A DNA stretch of 8,030 bases from an uncultured Alistipes sp. (GTDB taxonomy: Bacteria > Bacteroidota > Bacteroidia > Bacteroidales > Rikenellaceae), in the NCBI GenBank assembly GCA_937911745.1, contig CALDPX010000013.1, positions 1 through 8,030 on the forward strand. The letters run 5' to 3'. This document shows positions 1 to 5,467 of the stretch, piece after piece (position 1 is the stretch's first letter; each line of letters begins with the position of its first letter). A program made the translations under genes and the position numbers. The notes under the pieces are model-generated. The model did not search any database, had not been told where the DNA came from, and was given only the letters and a program-made list of their open reading frames with translations.

Positions 1-318
1 CTGTCATCGGGTGCGAAAACTTATGAATACCCGGGTCTTCCATACGAAGAGAGGGTTGGCATTGCCGAAATGTGGGCATACGCGGTAGGATACATTATGC
101 TCTATGAGTATATAGGTGACAACAGAGTGTCTTACCCATTTTCGAATATGTATTGGTTTAAACCTGAGATAATCTGGGATCTATATAAAGCAGGGATGTC
201 CCTGAAAGACATTAGCCAAAGTATGACTGAGGACATTACCACAAGGAGTTCTTTCAAAACACAATTGATAAAAGATAATCCATTATACGCAAGTCAAATT
301 CAGAGCATTTTTAATTAA
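1..318 (+). CDS. C-terminal end of an unrecognised protein (5' truncated by window edge)
   Basis: The frame is open from the first base and ends at a TAA at 316-318, leaving 105 C-terminal residues of a longer protein. Visible features are a GIAEMWAYAVGY segment, an aromatic YWFKPEIIWDLYKAGMSLKDI stretch and a terminal FKTQLIKDNP...IFN stretch. The pattern (a short segment around E-M-W, then WF-P-I, then a helix ending near the C-terminus) reminds me of the tails of Bacteroidales secreted proteins resembling zinc metallopeptidases. That is only an impression, because the part that would carry an HExxH motif is outside the window. A second copy of this region lies at 1344-1697. The type A lipoprotein follows after 8 bases, so the two are probably co-transcribed. 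An internal ATG at 70 is not a convincing start, since conserved residues precede it. Confidence 0.75.
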   Translation: MSSGAKTYEYPGLPYEERVGIAEMWAYAVGYIMLYEYIGDNRVSYPFSNMYWFKPEIIWDLYKAGMSLKDISQSMTEDITTRSSFKTQLIKDNPLYASQIQSIFN

Positions 319-326
319 TTTCGCAT

Positions 327-806
327 ATGAAAAGAATATCTATTTGCATATTTATGCTCATCGCAATATCATGTGACAGAATGGAAGATTTGAATCCGCC
401 ATACGCCTATGATTGGTTGATTGCAAACGATGCCACACAAGATGTGGTCGTATGGACAAAAGTTGAGGATGTGTCTTTGATTGATGATAAGGAGTTTTTT
501 CTTGACAAATACTATCATATTCCGATGGGTAGTTCTTGTTCGATATGTGGTATGGGAAGTCAGAAACCAAATGAAAGGGACTTTGAATCCTTTACCCAAA
601 ATCTAATTTTTCTTAAAATTTTATCTTTTGATAAGAGTATTGTTTTGAAAGAATATAGTATGGGCTTAGGGGAGGTTTCGCGAGATTTGTACAATGTTAG
701 TAATTGGGCATATATCGAAAGACAAGAGAGTCTCAATAGCGACTACTATGTTACCCACCACGAATGGACTTTCACTATTACCGATGCGGACCTCGAAGGG
801 GAGTAG
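327..806 (+). CDS. Small type A lipoprotein, copy 1 (unknown function)
   Basis: This encodes 159 residues. The N-terminus has the K-R charge and hydrophobic stretch of a signal peptide, ending in IAIS before Cys16, so signal peptidase II processing and lipid attachment are expected. The residues after the Cys (DRMED) are acid-rich, as in Bacteroidetes lipoproteins exported to the cell surface; surface location is therefore an inference. No catalytic motif is visible. The mature part is rich in Asp, Tyr and Trp and ends in WTFTITDADLEGE, an ending shared with the type B lipoprotein at 828-1316, so A and B are probably distant paralogues. A second copy lies at 1707-2183, nearly identical at both ends but divergent in the middle. 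It starts 8 bases after the preceding gene and ends 21 bases before the next, so an operon is likely. Confidence 0.8.
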   Translation: MKRISICIFMLIAISCDRMEDLNPPYAYDWLIANDATQDVVVWTKVEDVSLIDDKEFFLDKYYHIPMGSSCSICGMGSQKPNERDFESFTQNLIFLKILSFDKSIVLKEYSMGLGEVSRDLYNVSNWAYIERQESLNSDYYVTHHEWTFTITDADLEGE

Positions 807-827
807 CGATGACAGAAAGCAGATGTT

Positions 828-1316
828 ATGAAAAGCTGTCTTATTTATTTGATGTGCATATTCTTGTGCTCTTGCGGGTCACTTTGGGAAGTTTCTCCTT
901 CGTACGAATGGATTTGGGTATATAAGAATACCACAAACGTAGATTTGGTTATCTACTTAGAGTGTAAAGGTCTGAATGAAAAAGGGGAAGAAAGTCGAGC
1001 ATATACGCAAAACTCTCTTCCCAAAGGCGAAGAGTTGTGGAACTTATTTGAAACGTCAGACCGAGAGGTTTTAACATTTTACACCCATTTTCTCTGCTTG
1101 GCGGAGTCAAACACGTGTATGGTGTGGCTGGCTAACTCCGAAGGGGACGTCTTGAAATTATGGGAGTTTGGCTCAGACAATGGGGAACATGATCTTTTTG
1201 ATAATAGTAATTGGCAATGTGAAGACCTTGGAGCGGGAGTGGACGATAACAATGTCCCATACCGACTGAAATGGACTTTCACAATTACCGATGCGGATAT
1301 CGCAGGAGCAGAATAG
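828..1316 (+). CDS. Small type B lipoprotein, copy 1 (unknown function)
   Basis: This encodes 162 residues. MKSCLIYLMCIFLCS precedes Cys16, a plausible lipobox (L-C-S-C), although the signal peptide is unusually rich in cysteine. The residues after the Cys (GSLWEV) are not acid-rich, unlike the type A lipoproteins, so it may stay on the periplasmic side; this is inference. The C-terminus, RLKWTFTITDADIAGAE, matches the type A ending. The middle keeps a similar order of features (PSYEW near the start, a DLFDNSNW segment near the end), suggesting one fold shared by A and B. I do not recognise the family. The tandem-duplicated cassette starts right after its TAG, and the frame stays open beyond that stop into the next gene. 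A truncated second copy is at 2205-2309. Confidence 0.78.
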   Translation: MKSCLIYLMCIFLCSCGSLWEVSPSYEWIWVYKNTTNVDLVIYLECKGLNEKGEESRAYTQNSLPKGEELWNLFETSDREVLTFYTHFLCLAESNTCMVWLANSEGDVLKLWEFGSDNGEHDLFDNSNWQCEDLGAGVDDNNVPYRLKWTFTITDADIAGAE

Positions 1317-1343
1317 TCTGAGCGTGGTTTTTGGTGGTCGGAT

Positions 1344-1697
1344 GTGATTAATTACGAGGCGACATGCATTGTGCTGTCATCGGGTGCGAAAACTTATGAA
1401 TACCCGGGTCTTCCATACGAAGAGAGGGCTGGCATTGCCGAAATGTGGGCACACGCGGCGGGATACATTATGCTCTATGAGTATCTAGAAAAAGATATAA
1501 GCAGCGCACTTTATCCCAAGCGAGGAAACTATTGGTTCAAACCTGAAATTATTTGGGAATTATACAAGGTTGGTATGTCGTTGCAGGATATAAACCAGAG
1601 CATGATCGATGAGGTTGTTACAATGCAGTCGTTTAAGAATCAACTCATAAGCGACAATCTTGCATATAAAAGTCAAATTAATAGTATCTTTAACTAG
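1344..1697 (+). CDS. Duplicated C-terminal fragment of the protein ending at 318
   Basis: This encodes 117 residues if translation begins at the GTG at 1344; there is no ATG in frame upstream, and the frame is open back to the TAG of the preceding lipoprotein gene (1314-1316). From 1374 it aligns with the partial gene at 1-318 through to the same IFN ending. It has no signal peptide and no visible catalytic motif. The start lies within sequence equivalent to the interior of the upstream copy, so this is probably a 3' gene fragment carried along by tandem duplication. However, the frame is intact. After about position 1488 the two copies differ at very many third codon positions while the protein stays similar, which argues that it has been kept as coding sequence for some time. 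It could be an expressed small protein, or a donor for recombination into the full-length gene. Confidence 0.55.
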   Translation: MINYEATCIVLSSGAKTYEYPGLPYEERAGIAEMWAHAAGYIMLYEYLEKDISSALYPKRGNYWFKPEIIWELYKVGMSLQDINQSMIDEVVTMQSFKNQLISDNLAYKSQINSIFN

Positions 1698-2288
1698 TTG
1701 GAGCGTATGAAGAGAGTTGTTGTTGGCTTGTTATTGTTGTTTGTGGTGTCATGCGATAGAATGGAAGATTTGAATCCGCCATACAATTATAGGTGGTTTG
1801 TTACAAATGCTACCACACAAGATATTGTTGTTTGGACAAATGTTAACGAGGTGTCGATTATGGATGGAGAACCATTTGCCGACGACACTTATTATTCCAT
1901 TCCTTCTGGCGAGCGGTATCAGATATATGGTCTGTCAAGTAAGAATCCTGAGTACAACTTTGAGTCATTTCAAGATAGGCTTAATTTTCTGATTATTACA
2001 ACCGCGGACAAGTCGATTGTGATAAAAGAGTGTCGTGTAGGTGCGAGTGCTGATTTGTGTGATTTGTGTGACGAAAGCGAATGGGAGTATTCGGAGAGGA
2101 AGGAGTATATCACCAGCGACTACTATGTTACCCACCACGAATGGACCTTCACAATTACCGATGCGGACCTCGCAGGGGAGTAGCGATGACAGAAAGCAGA
2201 TGCTATGAAAAGCTGTCTTATTTGTTTGATGTTCTTTGTCTTGTGGACTTGTGGCTCGCTTTGGGATGTTCCTCCTTCCTATGAATGT
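1374..2288 (+). repeat. Tandem duplication, unit 2 (truncated at right)
   Basis: This is the second copy of the cassette. It begins inside the C-terminal fragment and ends at the breakpoint inside the type B remnant. The near-identical blocks are 1374-1487 and 2115-2232. The join to unrelated AT-rich DNA lies near 2288, where similarity to the gene at 828 stops abruptly. Confidence 0.75.
1707..2183 (+). CDS. Small type A lipoprotein, copy 2 (unknown function)
   Basis: This encodes 158 residues. I chose the ATG at 1707 because it gives MKRVVVGLLLLFVVS before Cys16, a textbook lipoprotein signal aligned with copy 1; the in-frame TTG at 1698 would only add three residues. DRMEDLNPPY after the Cys is identical to copy 1, and the end (SDYYVTHHEWTFTITDADL-GE) is almost identical. 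The centre (roughly residues 40-130) is clearly diverged, with conserved spacing of aromatic and acidic residues. The acid-rich stretch after the Cys suggests surface export, as in copy 1. It follows the C-terminal fragment by 9 bases and is followed 21 bases later by a broken type B gene, repeating the layout of the first unit. Confidence 0.8.
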   Translation: MKRVVVGLLLLFVVSCDRMEDLNPPYNYRWFVTNATTQDIVVWTNVNEVSIMDGEPFADDTYYSIPSGERYQIYGLSSKNPEYNFESFQDRLNFLIITTADKSIVIKECRVGASADLCDLCDESEWEYSERKEYITSDYYVTHHEWTFTITDADLAGE

Positions 2289-2309
2289 GTTGCGGAGTTT
2301 TATGAGTAG
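2205..2309 (+). pseudogene. Truncated remnant of a type B lipoprotein gene
   Basis: The ATG at 2205 opens MKSCLICLMFFVLWTCGSLW followed by DVPPSYEC. This is clearly the signal peptide and first mature residues of the type B lipoprotein (compare 828-1316), with the Cys still at position 16. Homology stops at about 2288, and the frame runs into TAG at 2307-2309 after 34 codons. The residue before the Cys is now Thr and the one before that Trp, so the lipobox is degraded too. It marks the downstream edge of the tandem array, where the second unit was cut off. It may still be translated as a short peptide, but a function is unlikely. Confidence 0.75.
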
Positions 2310-2359
2310 TAGAGAAGATATTTTTATTGCAAATGCTTATCTTTCCCCAAAATAATTCA

Positions 2360-2367
2360 TATCTTTG
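2360..2367 (+). promoter_or_regulatory. Bacteroidetes-type -7 promoter box for the polyamine genes
   Basis: TATCTTTG matches the TAnnTTTG consensus of the Bacteroidetes housekeeping sigma factor. It would start transcription near 2374, giving a leader of about 60 nt before the ATG at 2433. No good TTG or TTTG -33 element is seen at the usual distance, so the call rests on the -7 box and its position. The surrounding 2310-2432 stretch is AT-rich and otherwise empty. Confidence 0.5.
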
Positions 2368-2432
2368 TATGTTGCTAAAATTGCAGACAAACAAAATACA
2401 AAATATAAACCTCTTAAACGAATACGATAGTT

Positions 2433-3623
2433 ATGTGTAGAGTACTCATCATTGGTGCAGGCGGTGTAGGTACCGTTGTTGCACACAAAGTGGCTGCCAA
2501 TCCCGTATTTACGGACGTTATGCTGGCGAGCCGCACCAAGAGTAAATGCGACCAGATTGCTGCCGCCATCGGTGGCGACCGCATCAAAACCGAGCAGGTA
2601 GATGCCGACAATGTGGCAGACATCTGCCGCGTTATGCGTGCTTTCAAGCCCGATATCGTTATCAACGTGGCTCTTCCTTATCAGGACCTTACAATTATGG
2701 ACGCCTGCTTGGAGTGCGGTGTGAACTATCTCGATACCGCCAACTACGAGCCCCTCGATGAGGCTCACTTTGAGTATTCGTGGCAGTGGGCATATCGCGA
2801 GAGGTTCGAGAAGGCAGGTCTTACCGCCATTCTCGGTTGCGGTTTCGATCCCGGTGTGTCGGCAATCTTTACCGCCTATGCTGCTAAGCACCACTTTGAC
2901 GAGATTCACTACCTCGACATCGTAGACTGCAACGCAGGTAACCACGGCAAGGCTTTTGCCACCAACTTCAACCCCGAGATTAACATCCGAGAGATTACTC
3001 AGAATGGTCGTTATTGGGAGAATGGCGAGTGGGTAACCACCGGCTCGCTCGAAATCCACAAGACGCTCAACTATCCCAACATCGGTCCCCGAGAGAGTTA
3101 CCTTCTCTACCACGAGGAGTTGGAGAGCCTTGTGATTAACTACCCCACCATCAAGCGTGCACGCTTTTGGATGACCTTCGGTCAGGAGTATCTCACTCAT
3201 CTGCGTGTAATTCAGGATATCGGTATGGCTCGCATCGACCCCATTATGTACAATGGTATGGAGATTGTGCCCATCCAATTCCTCAAAGCCGTACTTCCCG
3301 ATCCCAAAACCCTCGGCGAGAACTACCACGGCGAGACCTCGATCGGTTGCCGTATTCGCGGTGTGAAAGATGGTAAAGAGAAGACATACTATATCTACAA
3401 CAACTGCGACCACGCTGCCGCCTATAAGGAGACAGGCACTCAGGCTGTTAGCTACACCACAGGTGTACCTGCGGCTCTCGGTGCAGCGATGTTTGCCAAA
3501 GGTCTGTGGGTTAAGCCCGGTGTTCATAACGTAGAGGAGTTCGATCCCGATCCATTCCTCGCCGAACTCGGTCCTCAGGGTTTGCCTTGGGTGGAGTTGC
3601 ACGATGTGGATTTGGAGCTCTAA
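2433..3623 (+). CDS. Carboxy(nor)spermidine synthase (saccharopine dehydrogenase-like)
   Basis: This encodes 396 residues, normal for the family. It is a cytoplasmic NAD(P)H-dependent enzyme that reductively condenses a diamine (putrescine or diaminopropane) with aspartate beta-semialdehyde to carboxyspermidine or carboxynorspermidine. Seen in the sequence: an N-terminal Rossmann fold with VLIIGAGGVG (glycine motif at residues 8-13), SRT at 33-35 after the second strand, the DIVINVALPYQD segment (74-85), the GVNYLDTANYEP segment (96-107) and GCGFDPG (135-141), all typical of this saccharopine dehydrogenase-like group. The decarboxylase for its product, nspC, is the next gene, which makes the assignment much firmer than the family match alone. 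The family could in principle include true saccharopine dehydrogenases, but the gene pairing argues against that. In gut Bacteroides this route is the established source of spermidine. The ATG at 2433 lies directly before the nucleotide-binding strand, as expected. Confidence 0.9.
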   Translation: MCRVLIIGAGGVGTVVAHKVAANPVFTDVMLASRTKSKCDQIAAAIGGDRIKTEQVDADNVADICRVMRAFKPDIVINVALPYQDLTIMDACLECGVNYLDTANYEPLDEAHFEYSWQWAYRERFEKAGLTAILGCGFDPGVSAIFTAYAAKHHFDEIHYLDIVDCNAGNHGKAFATNFNPEINIREITQNGRYWENGEWVTTGSLEIHKTLNYPNIGPRESYLLYHEELESLVINYPTIKRARFWMTFGQEYLTHLRVIQDIGMARIDPIMYNGMEIVPIQFLKAVLPDPKTLGENYHGETSIGCRIRGVKDGKEKTYYIYNNCDHAAAYKETGTQAVSYTTGVPAALGAAMFAKGLWVKPGVHNVEEFDPDPFLAELGPQGLPWVELHDVDLEL

Positions 3624-3640
3624 ACAAGCGCATCTCGCGG

Positions 3641-3729
3641 GCATCTGCTGCGTTACGCTTGGGCTCGAAATGCTCATTTACCCATTAGTAAACTCCGCTT
3701 TCTCGCCCTTCGCAAGCCTTGCATCTGCT
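3641..3729. repeat. REP-like palindromic intergenic element with flanking direct repeats
   Basis: This noncoding stretch after the synthase gene folds symmetrically: GGGC (3661-3664) pairs with GCCC (3705-3708), GAAA (3667-3670) with TTTC (3699-3702), and TTTAC (3677-3681) with GTAAA (3688-3692), leaving equal-sized internal loops and a six-base apex. An outer TGCG (3649-3652) can pair with CGCA (3711-3714). The nonamer GCATCTGCT occurs at 3641-3649 and again at 3721-3729, bracketing the hairpin. The wording resembles dispersed extragenic repeats I associate with Bacteroidales genomes; that last point is recollection, not something visible here. Confidence 0.55.
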
Positions 3730-3764
3730 CCGCGATATGCACTTGTACAATACAAAGAAGTAAA

Positions 3765-3801
3765 GGCAAATGCGGGTATCTTACTCGCATTTGCCAATTT
3801 T
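3765..3801 (+). terminator. Strong hairpin, probable terminator of the synthase gene
   Basis: GGCAAATGCG (3765-3774) pairs perfectly with CGCATTTGCC (3786-3795). Three further pairs inside (one a G-U) give a 13-bp stem with a five-base loop, followed by AATTTTGAATTTT. The T-rich tail is interrupted, so termination may be partial, leaving read-through into nspC, which starts about 25 bases later. The ATG at 3770 lies inside this stem and is therefore an unlikely start codon. Confidence 0.6.
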
Positions 3802-3823
3802 GAATTTTGAATTCTACATTTTG
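3796..3823 (+). repeat. Degenerate heptanucleotide tandem repeat before nspC
   Basis: There are four 7-bp units: AATTTTG, AATTTTG, AATTCTA and CATTTTG, the first two identical and the last two degenerate. The array sits between the terminator-like hairpin and the first family-conserved residues of nspC, and its last unit includes the proposed TTG start codon. Confidence 0.5.
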
Positions 3824-4951
3824 AACTATTACAACACCGTACCGTCGCCCTGCTATGTTTTGGAGGAGGCGGAGTTACTGAAAAATATGGCGGTCATCGA
3901 CCGCGTGAGGCGAGAGGCGGGCGTGGAGATTATTGTTGCGCTTAAAGCCTCGGCAATGTGGAGCATCTTCCCCATTCTTAGGGAACACTCCGATGGTGCT
4001 ACGGCAAGTTCGCTTGCCGAGGCTCGTTTGGTTTTCGAGGAGTATGGCGCAAGGGCTCACACCTATGCACCGGTCTATTCGGAGAGTGAGTGGGAGGAGA
4101 TTATGGAGTATAGCGACCACATAACTTTCAACTCGCTCGGACAGTGGGAACGCTACCGCCAGAGGGCTCTGCTGAGGGGTATATCGTGCGGTTTGCGCAT
4201 CAACCACGAGTACTCCACTGTCGAAACCGACCTCTACAACCCCGCATCGCCTGCCAGCCGCCTGGGTATTAGGGCTGAACTGCTCCCCGAACTGCCCGAT
4301 GGCATCGAGGGACTGCACTTCCACTCGCTGTGTGAGTCGCAGGCGGAGGACTTGGTGGCTACCTTGGAGGTTGTGGAGCGCAAGTTCGGGCACCTGCTGG
4401 ACAAAATAAAGTGGTTCAATATGGGCGGCGGTCATCTTATGACACGCGAAGGCTATAATGTTGACCTGCTGATTGATACGCTAAGGAGTTTTAGGGAGCG
4501 TCACCCCAATCTGAGGGTTATCCTCGAACCGGGCAGTGCCTTCACTTGGCGCACGGGTAAGTTGGTGGCTACGGTGGAGGATATTGTTGTGGGCGGTGGC
4601 GAGAATACTCTCGTTGCGAATGTATCCTTTGCGTGCCATATGCCCGACTGCTTGGAGATGCCCTACAAACCCGCCATTGTGGGCGCACACGACCCCGAGG
4701 AGGGCGAGAAGAGGTGGCGCGTGGGCGGCAATAGCTGCTTAGCGGGCGATTGGGTAGGTCATTGGGCTTTCGATAGGGAGCCGCAGGTGGGCGACAGACT
4801 CGTCTTTGAGGATATGATACACTATACGATGGTCAAGACGACAATGTTCAATGGTGTGTCGCACCCCTCGATTGCCATCTGCCATACCGATGGCAAGGTG
4901 GAGATTGTCCGTAAGTTTGGCTATGAAGATTACAAATTTAGAATGGGATAA
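3821..4951 (+). CDS. nspC: Carboxynorspermidine/carboxyspermidine decarboxylase
   Basis: This encodes 376 residues from the TTG at 3821. It is a PLP-dependent fold-III decarboxylase related to diaminopimelate and ornithine decarboxylases, and removes CO2 from carboxy(nor)spermidine to give (nor)spermidine in the cytoplasm. Visible: PSPCYVLEE at the N-terminus, VALKASAMW with the probable PLP lysine K42, HFHSLCES (166-173), the phosphate-binding GGGH (202-205), EPGSAF (236-241) and GNSCLAGD (303-310) with the active-site Cys306 expected near the dimer interface. The frame is open to an ATG at 3770, which would add 17 residues, but that ATG lies within a terminator-like stem and a repeat, and the added residues do not look like the family. 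I therefore prefer TTG, giving MNYYNTVPSPCYVL. Its partner synthase is upstream, and the next gene begins three bases after the stop. Confidence 0.88.
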   Translation: MNYYNTVPSPCYVLEEAELLKNMAVIDRVRREAGVEIIVALKASAMWSIFPILREHSDGATASSLAEARLVFEEYGARAHTYAPVYSESEWEEIMEYSDHITFNSLGQWERYRQRALLRGISCGLRINHEYSTVETDLYNPASPASRLGIRAELLPELPDGIEGLHFHSLCESQAEDLVATLEVVERKFGHLLDKIKWFNMGGGHLMTREGYNVDLLIDTLRSFRERHPNLRVILEPGSAFTWRTGKLVATVEDIVVGGGENTLVANVSFACHMPDCLEMPYKPAIVGAHDPEEGEKRWRVGGNSCLAGDWVGHWAFDREPQVGDRLVFEDMIHYTMVKTTMFNGVSHPSIAICHTDGKVEIVRKFGYEDYKFRMG

Positions 4952-4954
4952 GTT

Positions 4955-5302
4955 ATGAAAATTGCGATTCCGACACGAGAGGGTAGGGTGGATGACCACT
5001 TCGGTCACTGCGACCACTACACCATCTATACTATTGAGGATAAAACCATTACATCAACCGAAACCTTAGCCTCGCCACAAGGCTGCGGCTGCAAGAGCAA
5101 CATCGCCTCTACACTCGCCGAGATGGGTGTTGAGGTTATGCTTGCGGGTAATATGGGCGAGGGAGCCAAGAATAAACTCTCGGCAGCAGGTATCCGCGTA
5201 ATTAGGGGTTGCCAGGGCGATATCGAGGTGCTCATCAAGACCTACCTTATGGGCTTTGTCTTCGACTCCGGCATCTCGTGCGACCACCACGACTGCCATT
5301 AG
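4955..5302 (+). CDS. NifX/NifB-type dinitrogenase cofactor domain protein
   Basis: This encodes 115 residues of the small stand-alone family that shares the FeMo-cofactor-binding domain of NifB, NifX and NifY. The start MKIAIPTREGRVDDHFGHCDHY is the hallmark opening, followed by an alternating alpha/beta pattern (VEVMLAGNMGEGAKNKLSAAGI, then a strand and a loop) ending in IEVLIKTYLMG. Cysteines are at 19, 44, 46, 86, 109 and 114, with GCGC at 43-46 and a CDHHDCH tail, so binding of a metal or an iron-sulfur cluster is plausible. Stand-alone members occur widely in anaerobes that do not fix nitrogen, and no nif gene is visible here. The actual role is unknown. It starts three bases after nspC, so it is almost certainly on the same transcript; whether it serves polyamine metabolism is not shown. 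Confidence 0.85.
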   Translation: MKIAIPTREGRVDDHFGHCDHYTIYTIEDKTITSTETLASPQGCGCKSNIASTLAEMGVEVMLAGNMGEGAKNKLSAAGIRVIRGCQGDIEVLIKTYLMGFVFDSGISCDHHDCH

Positions 5303-5339
5303 AGTTGTCAGTGCATAACGTTCTGCATACAGCCATTTG

Positions 5340-5364
5340 CTCCTGTGTGGAGTGATATTTTTTG
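5340..5364 (+). terminator. Weak terminator candidate after the NifX-like gene
   Basis: CTCC (5340-5343) can pair with GGAG (5349-5352), followed shortly by a T-run (5358-5363). The stem is only four base pairs, so this is a low-confidence call, but it sits 37 bases after the stop codon and before a separately promoted catalase gene. Confidence 0.3.
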
Positions 5365-5403
5365 AAAAGTTGTAGTATTGGATGGCACTTTGTCTTGTTT
5401 GGC

Positions 5404-5435
5404 TTGAAGACGAATTGTCGAATGGCACACTTTTG
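5404..5435 (+). promoter_or_regulatory. Candidate promoter of the catalase gene
   Basis: TTG at 5404-5406, 21 bases, then CACTTTTG at 5428-5435, matching five of the six fixed positions of the Bacteroidetes -7 box. Transcription would start near 5442, about 24 bases before the ATG. A second, poorer candidate (TTTG 5361-5364, 20 bases, GCACTTTG 5385-5392) lies upstream; both -7 boxes sit in a partly repeated ATGGCAC context. Confidence 0.4.
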
Positions 5436-5437
5436 GA

Positions 5438-5467
5438 ATATCGGACAAATAAACAATAATCCGATAT
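5438..5467. promoter_or_regulatory. Perfect 8-bp inverted repeat overlapping the catalase start
   Basis: ATATCGGA (5438-5445) and TCCGATAT (5460-5467) are exact reverse complements separated by 14 AT-rich bases. The right arm contains the A and T of the ATG at 5466, and the left arm lies at the expected transcription start. It could be an operator for a peroxide-responsive regulator, or an mRNA hairpin hiding the start codon. It does not match a PerR box or the usual OxyR spacing in an obvious way. Confidence 0.45.

Larger units (their letters stand above)
1..1373 (+). repeat. Tandem duplication, unit 1 (left edge outside window)
   Basis: Position 1 corresponds to 1374 of unit 2 (offset 1373), and position 738 corresponds to 2115 (offset 1377). 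The unit contains the C-terminal gene end, lipoprotein A and lipoprotein B. The most similar blocks against unit 2 are about 1-114, the 5' end of lipoprotein A, and about 738-855 (about five differences in 118 bases). The intervening sequence is heavily diverged. Confidence 0.8.

Noticed and set aside
2337..3677. 446-residue open frame on the minus strand
   Set aside because: It lies opposite the clearly recognisable carboxy(nor)spermidine synthase; its sequence has no family features and mirrors that gene's codon pattern.
3770..3820. N-terminal extension of nspC from the ATG at 3770
   Set aside because: The codons fall in a terminator-like stem and heptamer repeat and give residues that do not match the family start.
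3750..3830. -7 promoter box before nspC (ACATTTTG, 3816-3823)
   Set aside because: Only the TTTG part matches and it coincides with the proposed start codon.
3875..4435. 186-residue open frame on the minus strand
   Set aside because: Antisense to nspC, without any recognisable domain.
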